Notes: generated by a model not told the origin, from the letters alone. DNA of 64,000 bases from Bradyrhizobium sp. MOS002 (GCF_003020115.1 NZ_PYFX01000012.1:1-64000), one strand, 5' to 3'. Counted from the stretch's first letter, positions 33,503 to 42,711 are shown. Translations and numbers: made by a program.

Positions 33503-34475
33503 GGCGCACCCTCGGATCCGCGAGCGTGTAGAGGATGTCGACGATCAAGTTGATCATCACGAAGGTGAAGCCCAGGATCAGCATCGTGCCCTGCACAAGC
33601 GGATAGTCGCGGGCAAGGATCGCCTGCACCACCATGCGGCCGATGCCCGGCAGCGCGAAGACCTGCTCGATGATCACCGAGCCGCCGATCGCCGCACTGA
33701 GCAGGATGCCGGTGGCAGTGATGATCAGGATCAGCGCATTGCGCAGCGCATGCTTTCCGACCGTGCGCCACTCGCTCAGCCCCTTGGCGCGAGCGGTGCG
33801 GATGTAGTCCTGGCCGAGCACGTCGAGCATCGCCGAACGGGTCATGCGGGCAAGGAAGCCGATCTGGAACAGCGACAGGATCAGCGCCGGCAGCGCCAGC
33901 GAGGCAAACCACGGCCCCACACCCTGGGAGATCGGCGTAAAGCCGCTGGACGGCACCCAGCCGAGTTGCACGCTGAACAGGATCACGCCGAGGATGGCGA
34001 TCCAGAACGCCGGGATCGACACGCCGAGCAACGCCACGGTCATCACGGCGGAATCGATCCAGGTGCGGCGGAAATAGGCGGCGACCGATCCGAGCAGCAC
34101 GCCGACCGGAATGGTGAAGGAGATTGACAGCGCCGCCAGCGACAAGGTCACCGGCAGTCGCTCCGCCACAGCCGACAGCACGCTTTGATTCAGAACCAGG
34201 GAGGATCCGAAATTGCCCTGCGCCAGATTGAACAGCCAGATGCCGAGCTGTTCGAGGAACGACCGATCGAGGCCGAGTTGCCGGCGCACCTGTTCGACCG
34301 CCGCGGGCGAGGCCTGTTCGCCGGCGATGATCAGGGCCGGATCGCCGGGCAGCAGGCTGAGCAACAGGAACGCCAGGATCGAGATGATCAGGATCACCGG
34401 CACGGCCTGCAGGAATTTTACCGCGACGATGCGTATCAGAGCGACCTCCTCCACCCCGTCATCGGGTCCCGGCAA
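33495..34475 (-). CDS. ABC transporter permease, DppB-like
   Basis: This is a permease of up to 326 residues with about six helices. The family words LLSLLPGDPALIIAG near the N-terminus and the EAA loop LGQDYIRTARAKGLSEWRTVGKHALRNAL are present. No ATG or GTG exists before the first helix in this frame. The choices are a TTG at 34475 or a CTG at 34439, the latter 7 nt after GGAGGAGG. The exact start is unsettled. Confidence 0.93.
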   Translation of the reverse strand: MPGPDDGVEEVALIRIVAVKFLQAVPVILIISILAFLLLSLLPGDPALIIAGEQASPAAVEQVRRQLGLDRSFLEQLGIWLFNLAQGNFGSSLVLNQSVLSAVAERLPVTLSLAALSISFTIPVGVLLGSVAAYFRRTWIDSAVMTVALLGVSIPAFWIAILGVILFSVQLGWVPSSGFTPISQGVGPWFASLALPALILSLFQIGFLARMTRSAMLDVLGQDYIRTARAKGLSEWRTVGKHALRNALILIITATGILLSAAIGGSVIIEQVFALPGIGRMVVQAILARDYPLVQGTMLILGFTFVMINLIVDILYTLADPRVRHD

Positions 34476-34493
34476 ATCTCGGTGGACTATGCA

Positions 34494-36059
34494 TCAATCG
34501 AGCCACAGGTCCCACAGCTGAAGAATGCCGGCATAGTCGTTCTGACCCTGCAGTTTCTTCGCGTAGCCCGTGAGTCGACCGGTGTCGGCGATCTTGACCA
34601 GGTAGCCGCCGCCCAGCACCTCCTTCTGGATGGTCAGCCAGCTCGCACGCCGCGCTTCCAGCGTCGGCGCCGCGAAGAATTCCGCATAGGCCTTGTCGAG
34701 GATCTCGTTGCCGACGATATGCGGGAACGTGTAGAGCACCGGCCGCCACTGCTGCGGCCCGAGTATGTGATCGGGCCCGAAGGCCGTCGTCGACAGATTC
34801 CAGTCGCCGGTGCCCTGCTGCATATGCGAGGCGTTGGTGGTCCAGTCGGTGACCTGGACATCGACCGTCATGCCGGCTTCCTTGAGTTGCTCGGCGACGA
34901 TCAGCATGGTGGAACGCATCCACTGGTAGTTGCTGTTGGTCTCGATGACGATTTTCTCGCCCTTGTAGCCGGCCTGCTTCAGCAGTTCCTTGGCCCTGGC
35001 GGGACTCTTGATGTCGTACCAGGGTGTCGGTGCGGTATCGCCGAGGAAGTACGGCGTGCCGGGAAACGACATCCACGGATTGCGCTTGTTGATGCCGCCG
35101 GCCCCCTCGATGATGTCATCGACATTGATGGCCGCGGCGATGGCCTGGCGGATCAGGACGTTGGCGGTGAGGCCCTTCTGCGAGTTGACGATCACATAGC
35201 TGCCGAGGGTGGGAAACACTTCGCGGATCGCCAGATCCTTGCGCGAGGTGACGCGGGCGGCGAGTTCGCTCGGCACGCTCGAAATCATCTGCGCCTCGCC
35301 GTTCTGCAGCGCGGCAATGCGCGTCGTCGCCTCGGGCATGAACCGATAGCGCACGCCGTCGAGATAGACGGTCTTGCGTCCGCCATAGCCGTCACGACCG
35401 GGCACACTGGTGTCGGCGGTGTAATCGTCGAAGCGGGTGATGGTGAGATGGCTGTCCTTGACCCATTCGCCGAGCTTGAAAGGGCCGGTACCGATCACCT
35501 CGATATCCCGGGCTGGCTTGTCCTTCTGCGACGCCGGCAGGATCATCAGCGGATAGATCGGCGACTTGATGACGTCGAGCAGAACGACGTTGGGCTCCTT
35601 CAGCACGATGACGAAGCTGTAGGGGTCTGGCGTTTCGAAACGATCGACGGCATCGAGATTCTTGGCATTGGGACTGATGCGCTTGTAGCGCTCGAACGAA
35701 GCCTTGACGTCGGCCGAGGTCATCTCCTGGCCGTTGTGGAATTTTACCCCTTTGCGCAGTTCAAACGAGTAGGTCTTGAAATCGGTCGAGGCGGTGGCCT
35801 TTGTCGCCAGCATGGGGCGGGTGGCGTTAGCGTTATCGAGGGTTACCAGGCCTTCGAAGATATTGTTGATGACCTCGAGTTCGACCGCACTCGACGCCAT
35901 GTAGGGATCGAGCGTACCCGGACCGGAGACGCTGGCATAAACCAGCGTGCCGCCCTTCTTGGGAGTCTGTGCGCGGGCAGAACCGACGGGGCCGAGCGAA
36001 ACTGCGAGACCCAGGGCCAGCGCCACTGCGATGCCTCGTCGTGCAACATTCCAACTCAT
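34494..36059 (-). CDS. Peptide-type ABC substrate-binding protein (SBP_bac_5)
   Basis: This 521-residue periplasmic receptor belongs to the DppA/OppA family. It has a Sec signal peptide (RRGIAVALALGLAVSLGPVGSARAQ) and the signature FELRKGVKFHNGQEMTSADVKASFERY. The ATG at 36059 follows GGGAG. It lies downstream of the aminotransferase with a ~50-bp gap and upstream of the permeases. Family members bind peptides, opines, glutathione or other amides; the ligand here is not known. Confidence 0.95.
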   Translation of the reverse strand: MSWNVARRGIAVALALGLAVSLGPVGSARAQTPKKGGTLVYASVSGPGTLDPYMASSAVELEVINNIFEGLVTLDNANATRPMLATKATASTDFKTYSFELRKGVKFHNGQEMTSADVKASFERYKRISPNAKNLDAVDRFETPDPYSFVIVLKEPNVVLLDVIKSPIYPLMILPASQKDKPARDIEVIGTGPFKLGEWVKDSHLTITRFDDYTADTSVPGRDGYGGRKTVYLDGVRYRFMPEATTRIAALQNGEAQMISSVPSELAARVTSRKDLAIREVFPTLGSYVIVNSQKGLTANVLIRQAIAAAINVDDIIEGAGGINKRNPWMSFPGTPYFLGDTAPTPWYDIKSPARAKELLKQAGYKGEKIVIETNSNYQWMRSTMLIVAEQLKEAGMTVDVQVTDWTTNASHMQQGTGDWNLSTTAFGPDHILGPQQWRPVLYTFPHIVGNEILDKAYAEFFAAPTLEARRASWLTIQKEVLGGGYLVKIADTGRLTGYAKKLQGQNDYAGILQLWDLWLD

Positions 36060-36109
36060 TCGCCTGCTCCCAAAAGTTCGCCGCAAACTCCGTTCAAGCC
36101 TGCTGCAGT

Positions 36110-37336
36110 CTAAAGCCCCGCCACGATCCTGAGGGCGTCATCGGTCACCGACAACGCGTGATCGATATCCGCGGCAGTATGCGCAGCGGACAGAAACATG
36201 TTGTGCTTGGGGTGCATGTATACGCCGCGCTTCAGCGTCTCCTGCGTAAAACGATAACCCCTGGCGTAATCGACATCGTCCTCGAACAGGATCGCCGGCA
36301 TCTGTGGCGGGCCGCTTTGCCGGACGCCGAGATTGTAACGCCGGGCCTGCTCGGCGATGCCGTCGCGCAACCGCTGGCCCATCCGCAGCATGTGCTCGGG
36401 GCCGTTCTCGGCCTCCAGCACGTCGATTGTGGCGAGCGCGGCGGCCATCGAGGTCGCGCCGCACCAGAACGAGCCGGTGGCGTAAAGCTGCGCCGCAGCG
36501 TCGCGAAAGCGGTCATTGCCCAGCACCGCCGACAGCGCATAGCCGTTGGCAATCGCCTTGCTCCATGCGCTGAGATCAGGCTGCACGCCGATCTGGTCCC
36601 AACTGCCATGCAGCGTCAGCCGGAAACCGGCGCGGACATCGTCGAGGATCAGCGCGGCGTCGTTGGCGTCGCACAGCTCTCGCGCGCGCCGGGCGAAAGC
36701 GGGATCGGGCAATTGCTGGTGCTGGCCGTAATCATGCTTGAAGGCGGAGACGACGATGGCGGCCAGATCGCCATCGGCTTTATCCACCGCCGCTTCGAGA
36801 CTGGCGGCATCGTTGTAGTCGAAATACAGAATGTGCGCGCGGTCCTCGGACATCACGCCATAGGGATATGGCGAGCACCACGGAACGGCACCGTGATAGG
36901 CGCCGTTGGCCAGCAGGACCTTGCGCTTCCCGGTGGCGCCGCGCGCCAGGGTCACACAGGTTGTGGTGGCGTCGGTGCCGTTCTTGGAGAACAGCGCCCA
37001 GTCAGCGTGGGTGACGAGGCCGACCAAGCGCTCCGCCAGTTCGATCATGCGTTCGGACGGTCCGTTGAGCACGTCGCCCTGCTCCATCTGCTTCCGGGCC
37101 GCGGCGTCCACGACTGGGTGGCGGTGGCCAAGCACGATCGGTCCCCAGCTGCACATGAAGTCGAGATACTTGCGGCCGTCGACATCCCAGATGTGACAGC
37201 CCTCGCCTCGGGTGAAGAACTGCGGATAACCGGCCGGCAAACCGCTGGCGCGCATGTGGCCATACATGCCGCCGGGCACGACACGGGTGGCGCGGTCGCG
37301 CAGGCTTCGATCGATCGGGCCGAGTTCGGGGGTCAT
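36110..37336 (-). CDS. Class III PLP aminotransferase, GSA-aminomutase-like
   Basis: This is a 408-residue PLP enzyme. Family blocks are KNGTDATTTCVTLARG (phosphate site), ANGAYHGA, LILDDVRAGFR (Asp to the pyridine nitrogen) and LSAWSKAIANGYALSAVLG with the Schiff-base Lys. The overall layout resembles glutamate-1-semialdehyde aminomutase and beta-amino-acid aminotransferases. Because it heads an ABC importer operon under a GntR-type palindrome, it is more likely catabolic than tetrapyrrole-related. The ATG at 37336 follows AGGAGA. Confidence 0.92.
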   Translation of the reverse strand: MTPELGPIDRSLRDRATRVVPGGMYGHMRASGLPAGYPQFFTRGEGCHIWDVDGRKYLDFMCSWGPIVLGHRHPVVDAAARKQMEQGDVLNGPSERMIELAERLVGLVTHADWALFSKNGTDATTTCVTLARGATGKRKVLLANGAYHGAVPWCSPYPYGVMSEDRAHILYFDYNDAASLEAAVDKADGDLAAIVVSAFKHDYGQHQQLPDPAFARRARELCDANDAALILDDVRAGFRLTLHGSWDQIGVQPDLSAWSKAIANGYALSAVLGNDRFRDAAAQLYATGSFWCGATSMAAALATIDVLEAENGPEHMLRMGQRLRDGIAEQARRYNLGVRQSGPPQMPAILFEDDVDYARGYRFTQETLKRGVYMHPKHNMFLSAAHTAADIDHALSVTDDALRIVAGL

Positions 37337-37363
37337 CAGCTCTCCTGTCCACGCCGCATCAGG

Positions 37364-37376
37364 ATATATGATATAT
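37364..37376. promoter_or_regulatory. GntR operator candidate, site 1
   Basis: ATATAT-G-ATATAT is a perfect palindrome 28 bp before the aminotransferase ATG, within flanks CAGG and AGATC that also partly match site 2. Its closeness to the start suggests overlap with the promoter. Sites 2 and 3 have the same 13 bp. Confidence 0.75.
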
Positions 37377-37457
37377 AGATCGCCGCAAGCGCGGCACTGG
37401 GGCGGTTGGCGGCAGCACTGACTGAAAAGATGCCAAGTCTGCAGCTCTGCCCTGCCA

Positions 37458-39761
37458 TCACGACGGCAGCAACTGCTGATGCGACGTCGCCTCCGCAGCG
37501 ATCCTGCTCCAGTCGTACAGCATCGGCACCATCTTGCCGGCGGCCCAAGTCGCATTCTGGTTGTCGTAGGACGGACTGCCGGTATGGCCCGACGCACCGT
37601 GAAACACGATCCACTGGGAATTGTCCCAGGCGCCGACATCGAACACGTAGCGCGAGAGCGCGGCATAGGTCGCCTTCATGCCGAGCCGCGCGATGTAGCC
37701 TGTGGCGAACGGCGTATCGTTGTCGCCACCGAGCAGACCGCAAGCCTTGTCGAGTGAAGCCGCGTGTTGCGGATAGGTCGCCGACAGCGGATGGCGCAGG
37801 ATCGGGCGATGCACGGTGCCCCAGTCATCCGATGGGCATTCCTTGGCCGCATCATTCAGCGCCTGCACCAGCAGATCGTCCCAACTGGCGCCGGCCAGCA
37901 GGCCGGTATCGTTGGCGCGCAGCAGTTGCGGCACCGTCCACCAGATCTGGCTCTCGCCGAAAATGCCAGGCGAAATCTTGGTATAAGGACTTTCGGAAAC
38001 GGCGCGCACGCCGCTCCGGTCGGCGACGAGCTTGGTCAGCGCCGTGCGCAGTGCCACGTAGGCCACCGCGGCCGTCGAGTCGCCATCCATGGCGCCGTTC
38101 CATTCGACGATGCGGTCGCGTAGGGTCGCCGCGGCGCCATCGACCGCAAGGCCGCGGATGCGGTCGCGGAATTCAATCGCGATCACGCTGACGGTGTCGC
38201 GATGGATCGCTGCCATGTCTTCCACCGTGGCCTTATCGAGCCCGGCGAGACGTTGCCAGATCCGCCTAGTGCGGTGCGGCGGCATGCTGTCGGTACCGAA
38301 ATAATGCACGCCATTCTCCGCCACGCGGTTGTTGGCCGTGACGATGGCCTGCTCCGCTGGATCGATGGTGCAGGGCATCTCCTCGAATGGGATCAACCCG
38401 TTCCATTCGTGCTCACCGGTCCAGCCCGGAACCGGCAGCCAGCCATTGGCGCGCGGGCGCACGGGTACCTTGGCGCGCACGCGGTTGCCGATTTTTCCGC
38501 TGATGTCGGCGGCAACAAGGTTGTGATCCATCAGCCCCCATTCGCGGCCCGCGTCATAAAGCTCTTCAATGGTCGAGGATCGCAACACCGGTAGCGTGCA
38601 ATCGAACGAGGTGTCGGGCACCGCGAATTGCATTGAGCGCAGTACCAGGCCCGTGCCTGCGGCGGGATCGCCGGCGATGACCGGACCATGCATGGTTTCG
38701 ACCACGTCGATGACGACATTCGCTTCACCGCGGACGGCAATGGTCTCGGCCCGGTGCGTGACGGGCTTCCAGCCGCCCTTGAAGCTGGTGTTCTCCACCT
38801 TCGGGTCGAAGCGCTCGACATAGAGGTCGTGGATATCGACGAAGGCGTGGGTGACGCACCACGCCACCTTGCCGTTGTGACCGAAATTCGGGAAGCCCGG
38901 CGCGCCGGGCACGCTGAGGCCGATGACGTCGAACTCATCGCAGGCCAGATGCGCCTGGTAGTACATGCTCGGCATTTCCAGCACGCGGTGCGGGTCGCCA
39001 GCCAGCAGCGGCCGCCCGGTGGCGGTCTTCTGCGGGCCGAGCGCCCAGTTGTTGCTGCCGCCGGCGACTTCCGCCTCCTGCTGGTCATGGCCGGCCAGCA
39101 ACGCTGCGAGTCCCGGCTTGAGGTCGGCGAGGGTGGCGAGATAGCGCACGCCTCCAACGCCGGGCGGGATGCACAGCATGTCATCGCCGCCGTCGTCGAA
39201 CCGCAATTTTGCAATCTGGTCGGCGCCGACGATCGGCAATGCGGCCGCGCGCCATAGTTTCCACCACACCGAGCCCATCAGAAAGCCGATCTGGCGCATG
39301 ACCGCGATGGAATGCCACGGCTCCCACTGCGCCGGTCTTGCATTGAGGATGGCGTACTCCGCTGGCCATCTGCCGAGCGCGATGAAGGCGTTGACGCCGC
39401 GCGCATAGGCTTCGAGCATGGCCCTGGTTTCGTCGTTGAGTAATGCGAAATCGCGCTGCGAGGCGCCGGCGGTGTTGAGCTGCCGCCCCAGCACATCGGC
39501 AGCGATGGCGGACTTGCCGACCCACTCTGCATAACGTCCGGTGCCACGCCGCAGCAGCGCTTCCATCTGCCAGAGACGGTCCTGCGCGTGAGCAAATCCG
39601 AGCCCGGCAAAGGCGTCGAGATGCGAGGCCGCACGGATATGTGGAATGCCCCAAGTGTCGCGTCGCAGCTCGACTTCGCCGGACAGACCGGGCACCGCCG
39701 CCGGGCTCGCAAGATCCGGCAAACTATCCTTTGAATTCAGATCGATAGAACCTGCCATCAT
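37458..39761 (-). CDS. Penicillin-acylase-family Ntn hydrolase
   Basis: This is a ~767-residue N-terminal-nucleophile amidohydrolase. The alpha part holds VELRRDTWGIPHIRA and GFAHAQDRLWQMEALLRRGTGRYAEW. Self-cleavage is expected between Gly and Ser in VAGGSNNWAL, making Ser236 (from the ATG at 39761) the nucleophile. FPNFGHNGKVAWCVTHAFVDIHDLY follows as in penicillin and AHL acylases. Unlike most of the family, no secretory signal peptide is visible with either the ATG at 39761 or the TTG at 39809, so it may act on imported substrate in the cytoplasm. It is controlled from the region with palindrome site 2. Confidence 0.92.
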   Translation of the reverse strand: MMAGSIDLNSKDSLPDLASPAAVPGLSGEVELRRDTWGIPHIRAASHLDAFAGLGFAHAQDRLWQMEALLRRGTGRYAEWVGKSAIAADVLGRQLNTAGASQRDFALLNDETRAMLEAYARGVNAFIALGRWPAEYAILNARPAQWEPWHSIAVMRQIGFLMGSVWWKLWRAAALPIVGADQIAKLRFDDGGDDMLCIPPGVGGVRYLATLADLKPGLAALLAGHDQQEAEVAGGSNNWALGPQKTATGRPLLAGDPHRVLEMPSMYYQAHLACDEFDVIGLSVPGAPGFPNFGHNGKVAWCVTHAFVDIHDLYVERFDPKVENTSFKGGWKPVTHRAETIAVRGEANVVIDVVETMHGPVIAGDPAAGTGLVLRSMQFAVPDTSFDCTLPVLRSSTIEELYDAGREWGLMDHNLVAADISGKIGNRVRAKVPVRPRANGWLPVPGWTGEHEWNGLIPFEEMPCTIDPAEQAIVTANNRVAENGVHYFGTDSMPPHRTRRIWQRLAGLDKATVEDMAAIHRDTVSVIAIEFRDRIRGLAVDGAAATLRDRIVEWNGAMDGDSTAAVAYVALRTALTKLVADRSGVRAVSESPYTKISPGIFGESQIWWTVPQLLRANDTGLLAGASWDDLLVQALNDAAKECPSDDWGTVHRPILRHPLSATYPQHAASLDKACGLLGGDNDTPFATGYIARLGMKATYAALSRYVFDVGAWDNSQWIVFHGASGHTGSPSYDNQNATWAAGKMVPMLYDWSRIAAEATSHQQLLPS

Positions 39762-39866
39762 GACGCCATCCAAGTTGAGCGTTGCGATCCATCGTGTCGG
39801 CGCATTCAAGCTCGATCGGCGACGTCTCTAACTTCGCGGACGAAAGCAGGAAGCCCCACTTGCAGG

Positions 39867-39879
39867 ATATATCATATAT
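39867..39879. promoter_or_regulatory. GntR operator candidate, site 2
   Basis: ATATAT-C-ATATAT lies 106 bp before the acylase ATG, in the 267-bp gap between the acylase and the end of the GntR gene. The flanks (CAGG before, TCTGATC after) resemble those of site 1. Confidence 0.72.
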
Positions 39880-40028
39880 TCTGATCGCAGTTTTCGTCGC
39901 AGTCAATGCAGAGTTTTATGGGCGCGAAGCAGGCCGCCGCAAACGCGCATCCGTCCAACTGGCGCATCAACACGGCTGCGAGCTGAAGACGCTTCGATTG
40001 ACTCGACGATGTCAGGTGCCGTCAGGTA

Positions 40029-40769
40029 TCACGATGCGGGCGCCAGCAGCTCCAGGCGCATGGTGCCGTCGGCATCCTCCCTGACGACTGCCTTGCCGCT
40101 CTCGATCTTCGAAAGCAGCTGCACCAGCAAAGCACCGCCTTCAATGATGTCGTCCTGAATCGCCTGGCGGGCCGCGACGGGATCGCGATCTTGCAGCGCT
40201 TCCATCAGGATCAGATGCTGATGACGCCCGGGATAGGTCGGACGTGCGTGCGGGTAGAGGAACTTGAGCAGAGGCCCGTTACGCAGCCAGATTGTCTCCA
40301 GGAGGGAGACCAGATCCTCGGCCTGTGACGCGCGGTAGATGAGGAAGTGGAAATTGAAATTGGTCAGCGTGGCGGCTTCGGAGTCGCCGTCTTTCTCGGC
40401 CCGCACCAGCCCTTCGTGGAGTTTCTTCAGCTTTTTCAAATCAGCCGCAGTCAGCAGCGAGACAGCCTTTTCCGTCGCGAGACCTTCCAGGAACAGGCGA
40501 ATCTCACGAAGCTCCCGGTAGCGCGTCAGCGACAGCCGGGTCACGGTAATCGATTGCCCCGAACGCATTTCGAGGCCGCCCTCGCGAACCAACTGCATAA
40601 TCGCTTCGCGCACCGGCGTGTCGCTCACGCCCATCGCCGCGGACAGCTCGCGAATACGCAGTCGCTGGCCGGGCCAGAAGCGTCCGGCCATCAAGGCCTC
40701 GCGCAACTGACCGTAAGTGCGCGAGGCCAGGTTTTCGCGGCTGCTCGAAACGAAACCCGTCAAAGCCAT
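40029..40769 (-). CDS. GntR-family repressor, FadR/FCD subfamily
   Basis: This is a 246-residue regulator. The N-terminal winged helix reads LASRTYGQLREALMAGRFWPGQRLRIRELSAAMGVSDTPVREAI, and the C-terminal FCD domain (LREIRLFLEGLATEKAV, TNFNFHFLIYRAS) is an all-helical, often metal-dependent effector pocket. Such regulators bind short AT-rich palindromes. Three identical 13-bp palindromes in front of the surrounding transcription units, including its own, make it the obvious local repressor. Confidence 0.93.
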   Translation of the reverse strand: MALTGFVSSSRENLASRTYGQLREALMAGRFWPGQRLRIRELSAAMGVSDTPVREAIMQLVREGGLEMRSGQSITVTRLSLTRYRELREIRLFLEGLATEKAVSLLTAADLKKLKKLHEGLVRAEKDGDSEAATLTNFNFHFLIYRASQAEDLVSLLETIWLRNGPLLKFLYPHARPTYPGRHQHLILMEALQDRDPVAARQAIQDDIIEGGALLVQLLSKIESGKAVVREDADGTMRLELLAPAS

Positions 40770-40904
40770 CTTTTTATCCCGAGTAGTATGAGCCCGTGGC
40801 GCGGACTCTGCGAGGGCGAAGCCGACAAGCGCTGGTGATCATGAGGCCTCTTACTAAAAATGCGACCCGGGCGCCACGCGCCTCTGGCCAATCTCGAAAT
40901 CGAA

Positions 40905-40917
40905 ATATATCATATAT
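40905..40917. promoter_or_regulatory. GntR operator candidate, site 3
   Basis: ATATAT-C-ATATAT is located between the divergent GntR and monooxygenase genes, 136 bp from the GntR start and 31 bp from the monooxygenase ATG. It would allow autoregulation and control of the monooxygenase from one site. Confidence 0.75.
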
Positions 40918-40947
40918 CAACTCACGAGCGTGGAAAGTGACTTTTCG

Positions 40948-42711
40948 ATGCAGTCTGATAGCCAGCCCGCGCAGTGGCTCGCGGGCTTCCACGACGCCCT
41001 CGTCGCCCGTGACAAGGCCCGCCTCCAGGGACTCTTCCTGGAAGAATGTTACTGGCGGGATTTCCTGGCCTTCACCTGGAATATCGTCACGCTCGAAGGC
41101 CGCGCGCCTATCTGGGAGATGCTGTTGGCGCGGCTGGACGAGGTCAAGCCGGAGAAATGGCAGATCGAATCCGTCGACGCACCCGGCGACGCGGTGGGGG
41201 CATGGTTCAGCTTCGAGACCGCGGTCGGACGCGGCAAGGGCCACCTGAGGCTCAAGGACGGGCGATGCTGGACGTTCTTCACCACGCTCCGCGAACTCAA
41301 GGGGCATGAGGAAAAGCGCGGGCCGACGCGCGTTCCAGGTGCCAAGCATGGCGTCGTCAAAGGACGGCGGGTCTGGCTTGACGGGCGCAACGACGACAAG
41401 GCCGAACTCGGCATCTCGCGGCAGCCTTATTGCCTGATCGTCGGTGGCGGCCAGGGCGGCTTGGCGCTTGCTGCACGGCTTAAACAACTCGACGTTTCTA
41501 CCTTGATCGTGGACGCGCTGCCGCGGCCAGGCGACGGCTGGCGTCGGCGCTATCGATCGCTCTGTCTGCACGATCCCGTCTGGTTCGATCACATGCCTTA
41601 CTTGCCGTTTCCGGACAACTGGCCGGTCTATACGCCCAAGGACAAGATGGGCGACTGGCTGGAGGCCTATGCCTCCATCATGGAACTCGACATCTGGAAT
41701 GCGACGCGATGCACGCACGCTGCATTCGACGACGCAACCAAACGCTGGACGGTCGAGGTCGAACGCGACGGCCAAACAATCACGCTGCAGCCGGCGCAGC
41801 TGGTGCTGGCCACCGGCATGGCCGGCGTGCCGAACCGTCCAGTGTTGAGAGGCCAGGATCGCTTCCGCGGCATTCAGCACCATTCGAGCGAGCATAAGGA
41901 CGGCGCACCCTATGCCGGCAAGAAATGCGTCATCATCGGCGCGAACAATTCCGCCCATGATATCGCAGCGGATCTGTGGGAGAATGGCGCCAGCGTGACG
42001 ATGATCCAGCGCTCACCGACCCTCGTCGTGAAATCCAGTGCGCTGGAGCGTTACGGACGGCCACTTTATTCGGAAGCAGCGGTCGCTGCCGGCATCGACG
42101 CCGACCGTGCCGACCTGATCGCTGCCTCGATCCCCTACCGCATCCTGCCGCAGTTCGCGAAGCCCACGGTGGCGCGGATCAGACGGGACGATGCGGATTT
42201 TTATGAGCGGCTCGCGGCAACGGGATTCATGCTGACGTTCGGCGAGGACGAGAGCGGCATCGGGCTGATGTATCCCAGGCGCGGTGCCGGCTACTACATC
42301 GATGTCGGCGCCTCCGACCTGATCATCGACGGCCGGATCGCCGTCAAGTCCGGCGTGGAGATCGACTATCTGACTGAGAACGCCGTCGTCATGGCGGACG
42401 GCACCACCCTGCCCGCCGACCTCATCGTCTACGCGACCGGCTACGGACCGATGAACGACTGGGCGGCACAGCTGATCTCACCGGCAGTCGCCGAAAAGGT
42501 CGGACCATGCTGGGGCCTTGGTTCCGGCACAGCAAAAGATTCCGGTCCCTGGGAAGGCGAATTGCGCAACATGTGGAAGCCGACCAGGCAGGAAGCACTC
42601 TGGTTTCAGGGAGGCAATCTGCAACAAGCGCGACACTTCTCTCTCTACACGGCGTTGCAGATCAAGGCGCGGATGGAGGGGATGCCGACGCCGGTGTATC
42701 GCACGGAATGA
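40948..42711 (+). CDS. FAD/NAD(P)-dependent monooxygenase with N-terminal NTF2-like domain
   Basis: This is a 587-residue flavoprotein. Residues ~1-130 look like an NTF2/SnoaL-type cone (LFLEECYWRDFLAFTWNIVTLEGR). An FAD-binding Rossmann motif LIVGGGQGGLALAARL lies near 166, and an NADPH motif CVIIGANNSAHDIAADL further on. The late IVYATGYGPMNDW is the flavin monooxygenase ATG motif. The architecture matches YUCCA/Baeyer-Villiger-like monooxygenases of soil bacteria. The ATG at 40948 is used; a GTG at 40930 is an alternative. Control by GntR site 3 ties it to the acylase/aminotransferase/importer set, where it may hydroxylate the substrate or a product. Confidence 0.88.
   Translation: MQSDSQPAQWLAGFHDALVARDKARLQGLFLEECYWRDFLAFTWNIVTLEGRAPIWEMLLARLDEVKPEKWQIESVDAPGDAVGAWFSFETAVGRGKGHLRLKDGRCWTFFTTLRELKGHEEKRGPTRVPGAKHGVVKGRRVWLDGRNDDKAELGISRQPYCLIVGGGQGGLALAARLKQLDVSTLIVDALPRPGDGWRRRYRSLCLHDPVWFDHMPYLPFPDNWPVYTPKDKMGDWLEAYASIMELDIWNATRCTHAAFDDATKRWTVEVERDGQTITLQPAQLVLATGMAGVPNRPVLRGQDRFRGIQHHSSEHKDGAPYAGKKCVIIGANNSAHDIAADLWENGASVTMIQRSPTLVVKSSALERYGRPLYSEAAVAAGIDADRADLIAASIPYRILPQFAKPTVARIRRDDADFYERLAATGFMLTFGEDESGIGLMYPRRGAGYYIDVGASDLIIDGRIAVKSGVEIDYLTENAVVMADGTTLPADLIVYATGYGPMNDWAAQLISPAVAEKVGPCWGLGSGTAKDSGPWEGELRNMWKPTRQEALWFQGGNLQQARHFSLYTALQIKARMEGMPTPVYRTE

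Noticed and set aside
34185..36113. 642-residue plus-strand frame opposite the ABC binding protein
   Set aside because: Antisense shadow; the sense strand encodes a complete SBP_bac_5 protein with signal peptide.
36110..37336. Assignment of the aminotransferase as hemL (glutamate-1-semialdehyde aminomutase)
   Set aside because: Alphaproteobacteria make 5-aminolevulinate through HemA, which is present in the window, and the gene heads a GntR-controlled importer operon.
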